Positions 1 through 8,877 of a stretch of DNA of 64,000 nucleotides are shown piece after piece. How positions within the stretch are numbered: position 1 is the stretch's first letter; the number at the start of each line of letters is the position of its first letter. The notes beneath the pieces were generated by a model that saw only the letters and a program-made list of their open reading frames with translations, made no database searches and was not told where the DNA came from. A program made the translations under genes and the position numbers. The DNA lies in contig DDPF01000007.1 of the NCBI GenBank assembly GCA_002342065.1, forward strand, positions 62,001 through 126,000, in the 5' to 3' direction. This stretch comes from Bacteroidetes bacterium UBA2475 (lineage in GTDB: Bacteria > Bacteroidota > Bacteroidia > B-17B0 > Aurantibacillaceae).

Positions 1-26
1 GTCTTAAAAAGAAAATAATTTCGTTT

Positions 27-686
27 CTAATATGTATTTGAGACCGAAAGTTGGTGCGAGTCAAACAGTTCAACTTCTGTTAATGGATTAAATAAATAAA
101 CGGTCCCGCTTTTTAATTCAATACATTTAAATCTTTTTCGTATGCGTTCGCCTTTTTTAAAAATGCGTTCGCCATTGTACAAAAATAAAGTGTTAAAAGG
201 TAAGTGTTCTAAAAAAATAGTACCGCTATCTTCATCGTGCAGTTTTAGCGTACGTAATAATTGAATATCGCTACAGCTTGATGCTGCAGGGTTTTGAAGA
301 TATTTTCTTAACGCAGCAAAAACTTCCAAAGGAAAAATATCTGTGCTCAAAAATGGCTGCATTAATTTCTGGAAATTTTTTTTCCATTCAATACCATGCG
401 GATTAACAGAGTTTTTGTGTTCGTTATACGTTACTAAATGCGCTACTTCGTGAACCAGTGTTATTAAAAAAGCGTACCTGTTTAAATTATGATTGATGGT
501 GATCGTATGATTTAAACCAGAGTGCGGCGACATATAATCTCCCAAACGTGTTTTACGCTCTTTGGTTATCTTCAGTTTAAAATCAAGGTCAATTATCCAT
601 TCGGCAATAATACCTACGGTCTCTTCGGGCAAATATTTTTTTAATATTGCCGAATTGCGTTGGTATTGAAGCGCTCTTGGATCCAC
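27..686 (-). CDS. SprT-like zinc metallopeptidase-fold protein
   Basis: 219-residue SprT-like protein. The HEVAH motif (residues 79-83) is the HExxH zinc/catalytic site, and a third histidine follows in PHGIEW (H97), the arrangement of SprT/Spartan proteases. The C-terminal four-cysteine zinc ribbon of E. coli SprT is not seen: only one cysteine remains near the end. The start is GTG (MDPRAL); there is no ATG nearby that keeps the N-terminal helix. It is transcribed divergently from nadE with about 70 bp between the starts. Substrate unknown; Spartan relatives act on DNA-protein crosslinks, but that is family knowledge and not shown here. Confidence 0.8.
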   Translation of the reverse strand: MDPRALQYQRNSAILKKYLPEETVGIIAEWIIDLDFKLKITKERKTRLGDYMSPHSGLNHTITINHNLNRYAFLITLVHEVAHLVTYNEHKNSVNPHGIEWKKNFQKLMQPFLSTDIFPLEVFAALRKYLQNPAASSCSDIQLLRTLKLHDEDSGTIFLEHLPFNTLFLYNGERIFKKGERIRKRFKCIELKSGTVYLFNPLTEVELFDSHQLSVSNTY

Positions 687-759
687 GTCGTAAATTTAAT
701 TATCTTTAGTATAAATAATTTACCTAAAGTTGTAACTTTACAAACATATTTTAGTTAAA

Positions 760-1536
760 ATGCAGGCCAAACCCATAATAGACCATATTGTTAGCTGGTT
801 AAAAAGTTATTCTGATTCATCTGGAACAGATGGATTTGTGGTAGGTGTATCTGGCGGCATTGATAGCGCTGTAACATCTACTTTATGCGCTTTAACGGGA
901 AAAAGAGTAATTGTTTTAAATCTTCCCATCCGCCAGTTTAAAACAGAATTTGCCCTTAGCAGCGAACACATTAATTGGCTGATGTCAAATTACAAAAATG
1001 TAGAAGCAGCAACTGTAGATCTTAGTAGTACACTTGAAAGTCTTGAAAAAACTTTTCCAAAGGACATTCAGGATTTTTTAACCATGGCCAACACGCGTGC
1101 GCGTTTACGTATGACAACATTATATGCATTTGCAGGTCATAACCGCTTATTAGTTGCAGGCACAGGGAATAAAGTAGAAGATTTTGGAATAGGTTTTTTT
1201 ACGAAGTATGGCGATGGAGGCGTTGATATTAGTCCAATTGCCGATCTTTATAAAACGGAAGTTTATGCTTTGGCAAAAGAGTTAGGTGTTGTAATTAATA
1301 TACAACAAGCAAAACCAACAGATGGATTATTTGATGATGGCAGAAATGATGAAGATCAAATAGGGGCCAGCTATCCGGAATTGGAATGGGCTATGGAATA
1401 TCTTGCAAAAAAAGTAACAACAGAATTAGATGCTAGACAAAAAGAAGTATTACATATTTATACAACAAGGCATAATGCAAACAAACATAAAATAAATGCT
1501 ATACCTGTTTGCACAATACCACAAAACTTAAAATAA
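760..1536 (+). CDS. nadE: NAD(+) synthase, ammonia-dependent type
   Basis: 258 residues; amidates nicotinate adenine dinucleotide to NAD+ in the cytoplasm using ATP. The PP-loop motif SGGIDS lies near residues 31-36 (VVGVSGGIDSAV). The family block NKVEDFGIGFFTKYGDGGVDISPIADLYKTEV region is present around residues 138-170 and the PTDGLFDDGRNDEDQIG loop follows. There is no N-terminal nitrilase-type glutaminase domain, so it should use free ammonia. The next gene, ybaB, starts 6 bp downstream, suggesting co-transcription. Confidence 0.93.
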   Translation: MQAKPIIDHIVSWLKSYSDSSGTDGFVVGVSGGIDSAVTSTLCALTGKRVIVLNLPIRQFKTEFALSSEHINWLMSNYKNVEAATVDLSSTLESLEKTFPKDIQDFLTMANTRARLRMTTLYAFAGHNRLLVAGTGNKVEDFGIGFFTKYGDGGVDISPIADLYKTEVYALAKELGVVINIQQAKPTDGLFDDGRNDEDQIGASYPELEWAMEYLAKKVTTELDARQKEVLHIYTTRHNANKHKINAIPVCTIPQNLK

Positions 1537-1542
1537 AAGATC

Positions 1543-1848
1543 ATGTTTGGAAAAATGGGCGATATGCTGGGCAAGCTCCAGGAGATGAAGCAAAAAGCAG
1601 ACGAGATAAAAAATAAACTCGATGGCATTACATTAAATGTTGAAGGAGCAGGTGGCGATATTAAAATTGAAATTACCGGTAACCGAAAAATTAAGAATAT
1701 TAGAATTGCAGCAGCCTTGCAACATGGCAGTAAAGAAGAATTGGAAGAGCAGTTAACGGTTACAATTAATAAAGCTATTGAAGCTGCCGACAAATTGAAC
1801 GAAGAAGAAATGAAAAAAGCGGCCGGCGGTTTATTGCCGGGCTTATAA
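1543..1848 (+). CDS. YbaB/EbfC family nucleoid-associated protein
   Basis: 101 residues, the usual YbaB/EbfC size. It starts MFGKMGDMLGKLQEMKQKADEI-type helix, followed by the GDIKIEITGNRKIKNI beta segment characteristic of the family, and ends in the short AAGGLLPGL tail. Members bind DNA as dimers. It lies 6 bp after nadE and is followed by a palindromic intergenic repeat. A 138-codon open frame on the opposite strand here is only a shadow. Confidence 0.9.
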   Translation: MFGKMGDMLGKLQEMKQKADEIKNKLDGITLNVEGAGGDIKIEITGNRKIKNIRIAAALQHGSKEELEEQLTVTINKAIEAADKLNEEEMKKAAGGLLPGL

Positions 1849-1852
1849 AAAT

Positions 1853-1929
1853 TGCCACTAAGGCAAAACGACACTAAGCGTCACAAAAAAAATCTTTGTG
1901 CAACTTTATGTCTTAGAGACTTTGTGGCA
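1853..1929. repeat. Palindromic dispersed repeat, copy A
   Basis: A 77-bp element with imperfect inverted ends, beginning TGCCACTAAGG and ending CTTTGTGGCA. It shares the inner block AACTTTATGTCTTAG and the outer ends with a second copy at 40398-40473. Both copies sit immediately upstream of an ATGGC start codon, separated only by an A/T-rich tract. This fills the space between ybaB and the gamma-carbonic-anhydrase-like gene. Confidence 0.75.
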
Positions 1930-1945
1930 CTAAAAAAATAAAATT

Positions 1946-2458
1946 ATGGCTATTATATTACCTGTAAATGGCATCTCCCCAAAATTAGGAGAAAATTGTT
2001 TTGTAGCACCCAACGCCACTATTGTTGGTGATATAGTAATGGGAAATGAATGCAGTGTTTGGTTCAATGCTGTTATTCGCGGAGATGTAAATAGTATTCG
2101 TATTGGTAACAAAGTAAATATACAGGATGGCGCGGTATTGCATTGTACTTATCAAAAAACAAAAGTAAGTTTAGGTAATAATGTTTCTATTGGTCATAAT
2201 GCTATCGTGCATGGGTGCACGGTGCATGATAATGTGTTGATAGGTATGGGTGCGATTGTAATGGATAATTGCGAAATTGGCAGCAATACGATTATAGCAG
2301 CAGGTGCCGTGGTTACCGAAGGCACAAAAGTGCCAAGCGGTTGCATATTTGCAGGAGTGCCTGCAAAAAAAATAAAAGATATTTCGCAGGAATTAATTAG
2401 TGGCGAAATAGACAGGATAGCCAACAACTATTTAATGTATAGTAGTTGGTTTAAATAA
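1946..2458 (+). CDS. Gamma carbonic anhydrase family protein (left-handed beta-helix)
   Basis: 170 residues built of hexapeptide repeats (NATIVGDIVMG, NSIRIGNKVNIQDGAVLHC, VSIGHNAIVHGCTV, NTIIAAGAVV), the trimeric left-handed beta-helix of the YrdA/gamma-carbonic-anhydrase-like group. Histidines in AVLHC, IGHNAIVHGC fit the metal site shared by these trimers. The length matches YrdA/PaaY-type proteins. Carbonic anhydrase activity is only inferred; many members have no proven substrate. The repeat at 1853-1929 forms its immediate 5' leader. Confidence 0.87.
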   Translation: MAIILPVNGISPKLGENCFVAPNATIVGDIVMGNECSVWFNAVIRGDVNSIRIGNKVNIQDGAVLHCTYQKTKVSLGNNVSIGHNAIVHGCTVHDNVLIGMGAIVMDNCEIGSNTIIAAGAVVTEGTKVPSGCIFAGVPAKKIKDISQELISGEIDRIANNYLMYSSWFK

Positions 2459-2464
2459 ATGGAA

Positions 2465-2527
2465 AATGTAAGAGGTAAAATTCAAAAGGTGTGAACATCT
2501 TCCATCTTCCCTTTTCCGTCTTACATT
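2465..2527. repeat. Gapped inverted repeat in intergenic spacer
   Basis: AATGTAAGA at 2465-2473 is repeated in inverse at 2519-2527 (TCTTACATT), enclosing an A/G-rich then T/C-rich stretch. It lies between two converging genes, so it may act as a bidirectional terminator or be a decayed dispersed repeat. No other copy was recognised in the window. Confidence 0.4.
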
Positions 2528-2531
2528 AATA

Positions 2532-3308
2532 TCATTCTCCTTTAAATTCAGGTTTACGTTTTTCTAAGAACGATTTTACGCCTTCGTTATAATCATAACT
2601 GTTGGCACACTTTACTTGTATGTCGCCTTCTAAAGTTAATTGTTGTTGTAAATTATTTGTGGCGCTCGCATTTAATAAACGTTTTGTCTGGCCAATTGCT
2701 AGTGTTGGCATAGCAGCAATTGTAGTAGCAAATTCCAAAGTTTTTTCTGCTAACTCGGCATCTTCAAATAATTTATAGATCATGCCAAAACCTTTGGCAT
2801 CCTCGGCGGTTAATTTATCCCCGGTTATCATTAATGCACTTGCTAATTGTAAACCCACTAAACGTGGTAATGTAAAAGTGCCACCGCTATCAGGTATCAA
2901 TCCTATTTTAGAGAAGGCTTGAATAAAACTTGCCGACTTGCCCGCCAATACTATATCACAGGCTAAAGCAATATTTGCACCAGCACCCGCTGCTACACCA
3001 TTTACAGCTGCAATAATTGGTTTTTCAATATTTCTTATCCTTAAAATAATGGGATTATAATGTTCGTCAACAATGCGTTTTATTCCTGGTCCATTTGGGT
3101 CCAATGCTTCTGCAAGATCTTGTCCCGCACAAAACGCTTTACCGGTAGCAGTTAAAACAATTGCCCTAACGCTTTTATCTTTTTCGGCTTTATCCAATTC
3201 TGAAATTAAAGCTAAAGCCATTTCCCGGTTAAAGCTGTTAAACTTATCCGGACGATTTAATGTTAGAATTAAAATATTATTTTTTTGTTCAGCTAAAATT
3301 AAACTCAT
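2532..3308 (-). CDS. Enoyl-CoA hydratase/isomerase, PaaG-like
   Basis: 258-residue crotonase-fold enzyme. The oxyanion-hole segments are visible as AFCAGQDLAEA (about residues 58-68) and NGVAAGAGANIALACD (about 103-118). GLIPDSGGTFTLPRLVG carries the acidic residue expected of the PaaG type (1,2-epoxyphenylacetyl-CoA isomerase) rather than the two glutamates of classical enoyl-CoA hydratases. No other phenylacetate (paa) genes are nearby, so the substrate may be another 2,3-enoyl-CoA. The gene is followed on its strand by nothing obvious and is preceded 18 bp upstream by a DUF1569 gene. Confidence 0.83.
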   Translation of the reverse strand: MSLILAEQKNNILILTLNRPDKFNSFNREMALALISELDKAEKDKSVRAIVLTATGKAFCAGQDLAEALDPNGPGIKRIVDEHYNPIILRIRNIEKPIIAAVNGVAAGAGANIALACDIVLAGKSASFIQAFSKIGLIPDSGGTFTLPRLVGLQLASALMITGDKLTAEDAKGFGMIYKLFEDAELAEKTLEFATTIAAMPTLAIGQTKRLLNASATNNLQQQLTLEGDIQVKCANSYDYNEGVKSFLEKRKPEFKGE

Positions 3309-3326
3309 AATTGTTTTTTTAAATAA

Positions 3327-3779
3327 TTAAACTCCAAATTGACGTAAGTGGTGGTCAAGGTGTTTGGTTTGCAAAGTATCCCATTCTTCAATGGTCATTG
3401 CGCCAAAAAATGGATGAGGTGCTTTTGTAATTCCTTCCGGGCCTTTACTGTGAAAATATTCTATAGATTCAATTAATTTTTTCTTTTCGGTTTCAAACAC
3501 ACGCTCATCTATAATTTTTCCTTCTGCAAAAGTGGGAATATTCTTTTTGAATTGAGGATCACGTAAAATTGATCTTCTCGCACTTTTTCCAAATAATAAT
3601 TTTATTAGTGGATTTACTTTTGGTACCAATTTACCCGAGGCAATTTCAAAAGGTTTCTGAGAATGTGTTAACATTTGACCCACATTCATCTTGCCCCATT
3701 GCGCCTGAGAGTGTGGGGTTAATTTATTTATACGTTCAAAAAATTTCCGAGTCGTTTCTTTATTAAAAAGGCTATCCAT
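3327..3779 (-). CDS. DUF1569 domain-containing protein (DinB-like fold)
   Basis: 150 residues. The pattern of conserved blocks (QWGKMNVGQMLTHSQKPFEIA early, HPFFGAMTIEEWDTLQTKHLDHHLRQFG at the end) matches DUF1569, a small-protein family related to DinB/YfiT four-helix metal-binding proteins. H32-type and the terminal HLDHHLRQF histidines could bind metal. Function unknown. It probably shares a transcript with the PaaG-like gene 18 bp downstream. Confidence 0.78.
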   Translation of the reverse strand: MDSLFNKETTRKFFERINKLTPHSQAQWGKMNVGQMLTHSQKPFEIASGKLVPKVNPLIKLLFGKSARRSILRDPQFKKNIPTFAEGKIIDERVFETEKKKLIESIEYFHSKGPEGITKAPHPFFGAMTIEEWDTLQTKHLDHHLRQFGV

Positions 3780-3879
3780 AATTTTTTTGGTATAGCCAAA
3801 TTACGTAACAAATTGCTTTAAAAACAAAATTATTATCATAGTTCGTTAAACTTTATTACTTTTAATTAGTCTAAAAGTT

Positions 3880-5178
3880 GTGAGAAAAATATACTTTGGT
3901 TTTTTATTTGCAGTTAGCCTTTCTTTTCTAAAGGCACAGTCATTGTACTTTCCACCATTAACCGGAACGGTATGGGATACTATGTCGCCACAAAGTCTTA
4001 ATTGGTGTCAACAACGAATAGACTCTCTTTTTAATTATCTGCAAGTAAAAAACACCAAATCATTTATTATTTTAAAAAATGGTAAAATTGTTTTAGAAAA
4101 ATATTTTGGAACTTACACAGTAGATTCAACATGGTATTGGGCATCTGCTGGCAAGAGTCTTACAGGTTTTTTAGCTGGTGTAGCTCAACAAAATGGATTA
4201 ATAAACATAAACAATAAAGTATCGCAATACCTTGGTACAGGTTGGACCAGCGAACCCCTTATTAAAGAAAATTTAATTAATGTAAAACATTTATTGCAAA
4301 TGTCAAGCGGCATGGATGATATTCCGCCCTTACCATGCAATAATGAAGATACAGCTAAAGCTTGTTTACTATACCAGGCAAATGCAGGTACACGATGGGC
4401 TTACCATACCGGAGCCTATAAAAAAACGCAAGATGTAATTAGTGTTACTGCAGGACAATCTTATAATACCGTTACCACAAATTGGGTGAAAAATAAAATA
4501 GGGATGGATGGATTTTGGTTTCAGCAGGTTTATTATAGTAAGGCAAGAGGAATGGCTCGCTTTGGTTTATTAAATTTAAATAAAGGTATTTGGGCTAATG
4601 ATACTATTATGAAAGATTCTCTTTATTTTAAAGATATGGTAAACTCATCCCAAAGTTTAAATAAAGCATATGGTTATTTATGGTGGTTAAATGGTAAGAC
4701 CGACTTTATGACTCCTGGCTCTCAAATTGTATTTCCTGGTACGTTAATGTCAAATGCTCCATTAGATATGTTCGCTGCTTTAGGAAAGAATGATCAAAAA
4801 ATTTATGTTGTTCCAAGTCAAAAATTGGTAGTTATAAGACAAGGAAATACTGCCGGTGGATTTAATTTAGCTGCATCTGCATTTGATAATGTGTTGTGGG
4901 ATTATATAAACAAATTGGTTTGTAACACTGCATCAATAAAAGAAACAGATCTTTCTCAAAAAATTTCAGTTTATCCTAATCCTGCAAAAGATCTTATTAC
5001 AATTAAATCTGAAGTAGAATTAAGATCCGTTTTAATTACAAATTGCCTTGGCCAGACATTTGATGTAAAAATGATAAATAATTCAATAGAAATTTCTCAA
5101 CTAAAAAAAGGCCTGTATTTTTTAACGATCACGTCGTCAAATAATACAAGCCTTGTAAAGAAAATTGTGATCGATTAA
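3880..5178 (+). CDS. Secreted serine hydrolase (class C beta-lactamase fold) with T9SS type A sorting domain
   Basis: 432 residues starting at GTG. Residues 1-19 form a signal peptide ending KAQ. The beta-lactamase/transpeptidase-like domain spans roughly 40-345, with the SxxK motif S89-A-G-K92 (WASAGKSLTG). ISVYPNPAKDLITI and the lysine-rich end LVKKIVID form the C-terminal T9SS type A sorting domain (about 360-432), so the enzyme is exported across the outer membrane. The family includes esterases, D-aminopeptidases and penicillin-interacting proteins; the substrate cannot be read from sequence. Its stop overlaps the stop of the converging ureohydrolase gene by 4 bp. Confidence 0.85.
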   Translation: MRKIYFGFLFAVSLSFLKAQSLYFPPLTGTVWDTMSPQSLNWCQQRIDSLFNYLQVKNTKSFIILKNGKIVLEKYFGTYTVDSTWYWASAGKSLTGFLAGVAQQNGLININNKVSQYLGTGWTSEPLIKENLINVKHLLQMSSGMDDIPPLPCNNEDTAKACLLYQANAGTRWAYHTGAYKKTQDVISVTAGQSYNTVTTNWVKNKIGMDGFWFQQVYYSKARGMARFGLLNLNKGIWANDTIMKDSLYFKDMVNSSQSLNKAYGYLWWLNGKTDFMTPGSQIVFPGTLMSNAPLDMFAALGKNDQKIYVVPSQKLVVIRQGNTAGGFNLAASAFDNVLWDYINKLVCNTASIKETDLSQKISVYPNPAKDLITIKSEVELRSVLITNCLGQTFDVKMINNSIEISQLKKGLYFLTITSSNNTSLVKKIVID

Positions 5179-6128
5179 AAATCGTTACTTAATTGATTGG
5201 TTGTTTTTTGCAGGATCTCAAAAGCATTCTCTGCCATTAAATTTTCTTTATCTAATGTTGGATTTATTTCCACCATTTCAAAACATACGATCTTCTTACT
5301 ACGCATGATGTAATAAATAAGGTTACCTGCTTCTTTTTCAGTAATTCCGTTAGGTACAGGTGTACCTGTTCCACTTGATATCCTTGAATCCATACTATCT
5401 ACATCAAAGCTTACATATATAATGTCGCAGTGGTCAAGGTAGTTTAACGATTCAATAGCAACTCTTTCAACTGCTTTCTTACGGATCTCTTGTAAATTAA
5501 ACACTCTCACTTTATTCTTCTTAATAAGGTGGTCTTCAGCCGGTTCAAAATCGCGTAAGGCAATGAAAACCAGGTCGTCATAATTTATTTTCGGGCAAAT
5601 ACCCCCTAAATTCTTCAGTTTTTCCCAGTATTCAACCGTTTCATCATCAGGTTTATTCATTTGTCTATCTCTGTTATCTTCAGCTAAAACACAACACAAA
5701 GGCATACCATGCATGTTACCACTTGGGGTAGTGTAGGGACTATGAAGGTCAGCATGGGCGTCGATCCATATTACTCCAAGCTTCTTATCTGGGTATGCCA
5801 TGCGTATACCGCTTATGGTTCCCAGGGCAGAACTATGATCGCCAGCTAATACAATTGGAACCTGCTCGGCCTTTAATGTTTTCTGTATTTCTTTGGAAAT
5901 ACGCTCATTCAGGCTAAATATACCTTTAATACGTTTAGCGTAATCATGTACAACGGGTTCCAATAGCAAATTGTTCTCATTAGGTATCTCAACGGACTTA
6001 TAACGTTTAAAGAACGCGCTACCAAAGTCTAAAGCCGCTATCTTAATGGCGTCAACCCCCATACTTGAACCACGGGTTCCTGCACCTATCTCACTCTTTA
6101 CTTCTATAATTTTGATGGGTTTTATCAT
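5175..6128 (-). CDS. Ureohydrolase (arginase/agmatinase family)
   Basis: 317 residues. The binuclear manganese site is intact: GDHSS (H98), DAHADLHS (D123, H125, D127) and SFDVDSMD (D242, D244). GTPVPNGIT near 255-264 is also typical. The gene is divergent from an arginine decarboxylase with 97 bp between the starts. Arginine decarboxylase makes agmatine, so an agmatinase role giving putrescine is attractive. The family signature alone does not separate arginase from agmatinase. Cytoplasmic; no signal peptide. Confidence 0.85.
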   Translation of the reverse strand: MIKPIKIIEVKSEIGAGTRGSSMGVDAIKIAALDFGSAFFKRYKSVEIPNENNLLLEPVVHDYAKRIKGIFSLNERISKEIQKTLKAEQVPIVLAGDHSSALGTISGIRMAYPDKKLGVIWIDAHADLHSPYTTPSGNMHGMPLCCVLAEDNRDRQMNKPDDETVEYWEKLKNLGGICPKINYDDLVFIALRDFEPAEDHLIKKNKVRVFNLQEIRKKAVERVAIESLNYLDHCDIIYVSFDVDSMDSRISSGTGTPVPNGITEKEAGNLIYYIMRSKKIVCFEMVEINPTLDKENLMAENAFEILQKTTNQLSNDF

Positions 6129-6225
6129 ATAATTTAACTTTTTATTAATAATTAGGCTTACTTTTGTATAAAGTAGATCACTTACTTTAGATAATATTTA
6201 ACCAGGTAACTAACTTGCATTTAAG

Positions 6226-7623
6226 ATGAATAACCAATACTCCAACCTTATAAACCAAACATTTAACTTCCCTCAGGAAGGCTTTGATGTGGTAGACAAC
6301 GAATTGTACTTCAACGATATCCCATTAATGGATATTATTAAGCAGTACGGTACTCCCTTGCGCATCAGTTATTTACCAAAAATTAGTTCCCAGATCCAAA
6401 AAGCTAAGCGTTTATTTAACGTTGCTATGGCTAAAGTAGACTATAAAGGCAAATATGTGTACTGTTATTGCACTAAAAGCTCGCACTTTAGTTTTGTACT
6501 GGATGAGGTCCTTAAAAATGATGTCCATATTGAGACTTCATCGGCATTTGACCTAAATATTATCAAAGAGCAATTTCAAAAAAAAGCGTTAAGCAAAGAT
6601 ACATATATTATTTGTAATGGGTATAAGCGCCAAAACTACAAACAGAATATTGTAGAGCTAATAAATGAGGGTTTTAATGTTATTCCCGTTCTGGATCATT
6701 TGGATGAAATTGATCATTATAAAAAGTACAGCAAAGTTGATAATGTAAATCTTGGAATTCGAATCAGTACGGAGGAAGAACCATCTTTTACATTTTATAC
6801 TTCTCGTCTGGGCATTCGTAGCAGCGAAATAATGAATTTGTACAACGAAAAAATAAAGACCAATCCAAAATTCAGTTTAAAATTGTTGCACTTTTTCATC
6901 AATACCGGTATTAAGGATACGATCTATTATTGGACAGAATTAAACAAGTGTTTGCAAATTTACAAAGAGCTGCGTGCTGTTTGTCCAACTCTCGATTCGC
7001 TGAACATTGGTGGTGGTATGCCAATCCGCACTTCTTTAGGTTTTGAATACGATTACGAGTACATGATAGAAGAGATCGTTGAGCAGATAAAAGCATTTTG
7101 CAAACAAAACGATATTCCTGAGCCGGATATTTTTACAGAATTTGGTTCTTATACAGTTGGAGAAAGCGGCGCAACCCTTTATTCAGTAGTAGATCAAAAG
7201 CAGCAGAACGATCGCGAGACCTGGTATTTTATTGACAGCAGTTTTATTACCACGCTGCCTGACACCTGGGGAATTAATCAGCGTTTTATTTTACTGGCTA
7301 TTAATAATTGGGATAAGCCTTACGGGCCGGTCAATTTGGGCGGAATGACCTGCGATAGTATGGATTATTACAATACCGAAGCTCACACCAATCAGGTGTT
7401 CTTACCTCTGATCGAAAAAAATCAAAAGCAAGTACAGTACATTGGTTTCTTTCATACGGGCGCCTACCAGGAGGCTTTAAGCGGCTACGGCGGTACACAG
7501 CACTGTTTGATACCCGCTCCAAAACATGTTTTAATTGATAAAGATGAGGACGGAGAAATATCAACACGTCTTTTCGCAAAAGAACAAAGTTATAAGAGCA
7601 TGTTGAAGATTTTAGGTTACTAG
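6226..7623 (+). CDS. Biosynthetic-type arginine decarboxylase (alanine-racemase-fold, PLP)
   Basis: 465 residues of the fold-type III PLP decarboxylase family. The lysine in VYCYCTKSSHFSF (about residue 82) is the likely PLP lysine. LNIGGGMPIR (about 260) is the phosphate-binding glycine block, and YGGTQHCLIPAPKHVLID forms the C-terminal region seen in Bacteroidota arginine decarboxylases. It lacks the extra insertions of the 630-660-residue SpeA proteins. Divergent transcription from the ureohydrolase gene supports a role in arginine-to-putrescine conversion; diaminopimelate decarboxylase is a less likely alternative. Confidence 0.8.
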   Translation: MNNQYSNLINQTFNFPQEGFDVVDNELYFNDIPLMDIIKQYGTPLRISYLPKISSQIQKAKRLFNVAMAKVDYKGKYVYCYCTKSSHFSFVLDEVLKNDVHIETSSAFDLNIIKEQFQKKALSKDTYIICNGYKRQNYKQNIVELINEGFNVIPVLDHLDEIDHYKKYSKVDNVNLGIRISTEEEPSFTFYTSRLGIRSSEIMNLYNEKIKTNPKFSLKLLHFFINTGIKDTIYYWTELNKCLQIYKELRAVCPTLDSLNIGGGMPIRTSLGFEYDYEYMIEEIVEQIKAFCKQNDIPEPDIFTEFGSYTVGESGATLYSVVDQKQQNDRETWYFIDSSFITTLPDTWGINQRFILLAINNWDKPYGPVNLGGMTCDSMDYYNTEAHTNQVFLPLIEKNQKQVQYIGFFHTGAYQEALSGYGGTQHCLIPAPKHVLIDKDEDGEISTRLFAKEQSYKSMLKILGY

Positions 7624-7643
7624 TTTCAAGTTCCTGGTTTTTT

Positions 7644-7664
7644 GTTTCTTGTTAAACAAGAAAC
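7644..7664. terminator. Hairpin after arginine decarboxylase
   Basis: GTTTCTTGTT and AACAAGAAAC form a perfect 10-bp inverted repeat around one base, 20 bp past the stop codon. The surrounding words TTTCTTG and CCTGG are reiterated, as in low-complexity Bacteroidota spacers. Terminator function is inferred. Confidence 0.45.
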
Positions 7665-7789
7665 CTGGAACAAGAAACATGAAATTTACTTGTTAACTTC
7701 TTCTTTAAATCTTTCTTGGAAATGCTGGTTTTACATTAGCAACTGCCTTTCTTATTTTATAACTTTACAACTTATTCTTTATATTTTTT

Positions 7790-8812
7790 ATGGCTTTATT
7801 TGACTTCTTAACCCAGGATATTGCAATTGACTTAGGAACTGCAAACACAATTATTATTCATAACGATAAAGTTGTTGTTGATGAGCCGAGTATAGTTGCG
7901 GTTGACAGAACTACAGGAAGAGTTATAGCCGTTGGTCGCCAAGCACAAATGATGCATGGTAAAACACACGAGAACATAAAAACAATTCGTCCATTGAAAG
8001 ATGGAGTTATCGCCGATTTCCAGGCTGCTGAAGAAATGATAAAAGGTATGATCAAAATGATCAATCCGGGAAATCGTTTTTTTAAACCATCATTACGTAT
8101 GGTAATTTGTATTCCAAGTGGTATTACTGAAGTTGAGAAACGTGCCGTTCGCGATAGCGCGGAACATGCAGGAGCAAAAGAAGTTTATATGATCCACGAA
8201 CCTATGGCTGCTGCAATTGGTATGGGCATTGACGTTGAAGAGCCAATGGGAAATATGATCATTGATATTGGTGGTGGTACTTCCGAGATCGCTGTAATTG
8301 CGTTAGGTGGTATTGTTTGTGATAAATCTACACGTATTGCAGGTGATGATTTTAATGCGAACATTGAAGAGTACATGCGTCGTCAACACAATATTTTAAT
8401 TGGTGAGCGTAGTGCTGAAAGAGTAAAAATTGAAGTAGGTGCTGCTATGACAGAGATCGACAATCCGCCGGCAGACTTTGCTGTGCAAGGGCGCGACTTA
8501 ATGAGTGGCATCCCTAAAGAAGTTTATATCAGTTATGTTGAGATAGCACATTGTTTGGATAAATCAATTTCTAAAATTGAAGAAGCTATTTTGAATGCGT
8601 TAGAGATGACACCGCCTGAGTTGGCTGCTGATATCTATCGCAAAGGTATTTTTATGGCTGGTGGTGGTTCGTTATTGAGAGGTTTGGATAAACGTATCTC
8701 AATGAAAACAAAATTGCCGGTTCACGTTTGCGAAGATCCTCTTCGTGCGGTTGCTCGTGGTACGGGAATTGCACTTAAAAATGTTCATAAATTCCCTTTC
8801 CTAATCAAGTAA
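7790..8812 (+). CDS. mreB: Rod shape-determining protein MreB
   Basis: 340 residues; actin-like ATPase that forms membrane-associated filaments and directs the elongasome. DIAIDLGTANTIIIHNDKVVVDEPSIVA (phosphate 1), IDIGGGTSEIAVIALGG (phosphate 2) and FMAGGGSLLRGLDKRI (adenosine region) are intact, and the length is typical. The N-terminal MALFDFL supplies a short amphipathic membrane anchor. First gene of mreB-mreC-mreD-mrdA-rodA-PBP1A. Confidence 0.97.
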   Translation: MALFDFLTQDIAIDLGTANTIIIHNDKVVVDEPSIVAVDRTTGRVIAVGRQAQMMHGKTHENIKTIRPLKDGVIADFQAAEEMIKGMIKMINPGNRFFKPSLRMVICIPSGITEVEKRAVRDSAEHAGAKEVYMIHEPMAAAIGMGIDVEEPMGNMIIDIGGGTSEIAVIALGGIVCDKSTRIAGDDFNANIEEYMRRQHNILIGERSAERVKIEVGAAMTEIDNPPADFAVQGRDLMSGIPKEVYISYVEIAHCLDKSISKIEEAILNALEMTPPELAADIYRKGIFMAGGGSLLRGLDKRISMKTKLPVHVCEDPLRAVARGTGIALKNVHKFPFLIK

Positions 8813-8877
8813 AAACCTTAAGCACATCGTAGCTTTAAGTAGTGGATCTTTTGTTTCACTCGCTAATAATTTAACAC

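Noticed and set aside
1458..1874. 138-codon open frame on the minus strand over ybaB
   Set aside because: Composition follows the opposite strand; ybaB is a clear family member there and the antisense product has no recognisable features.
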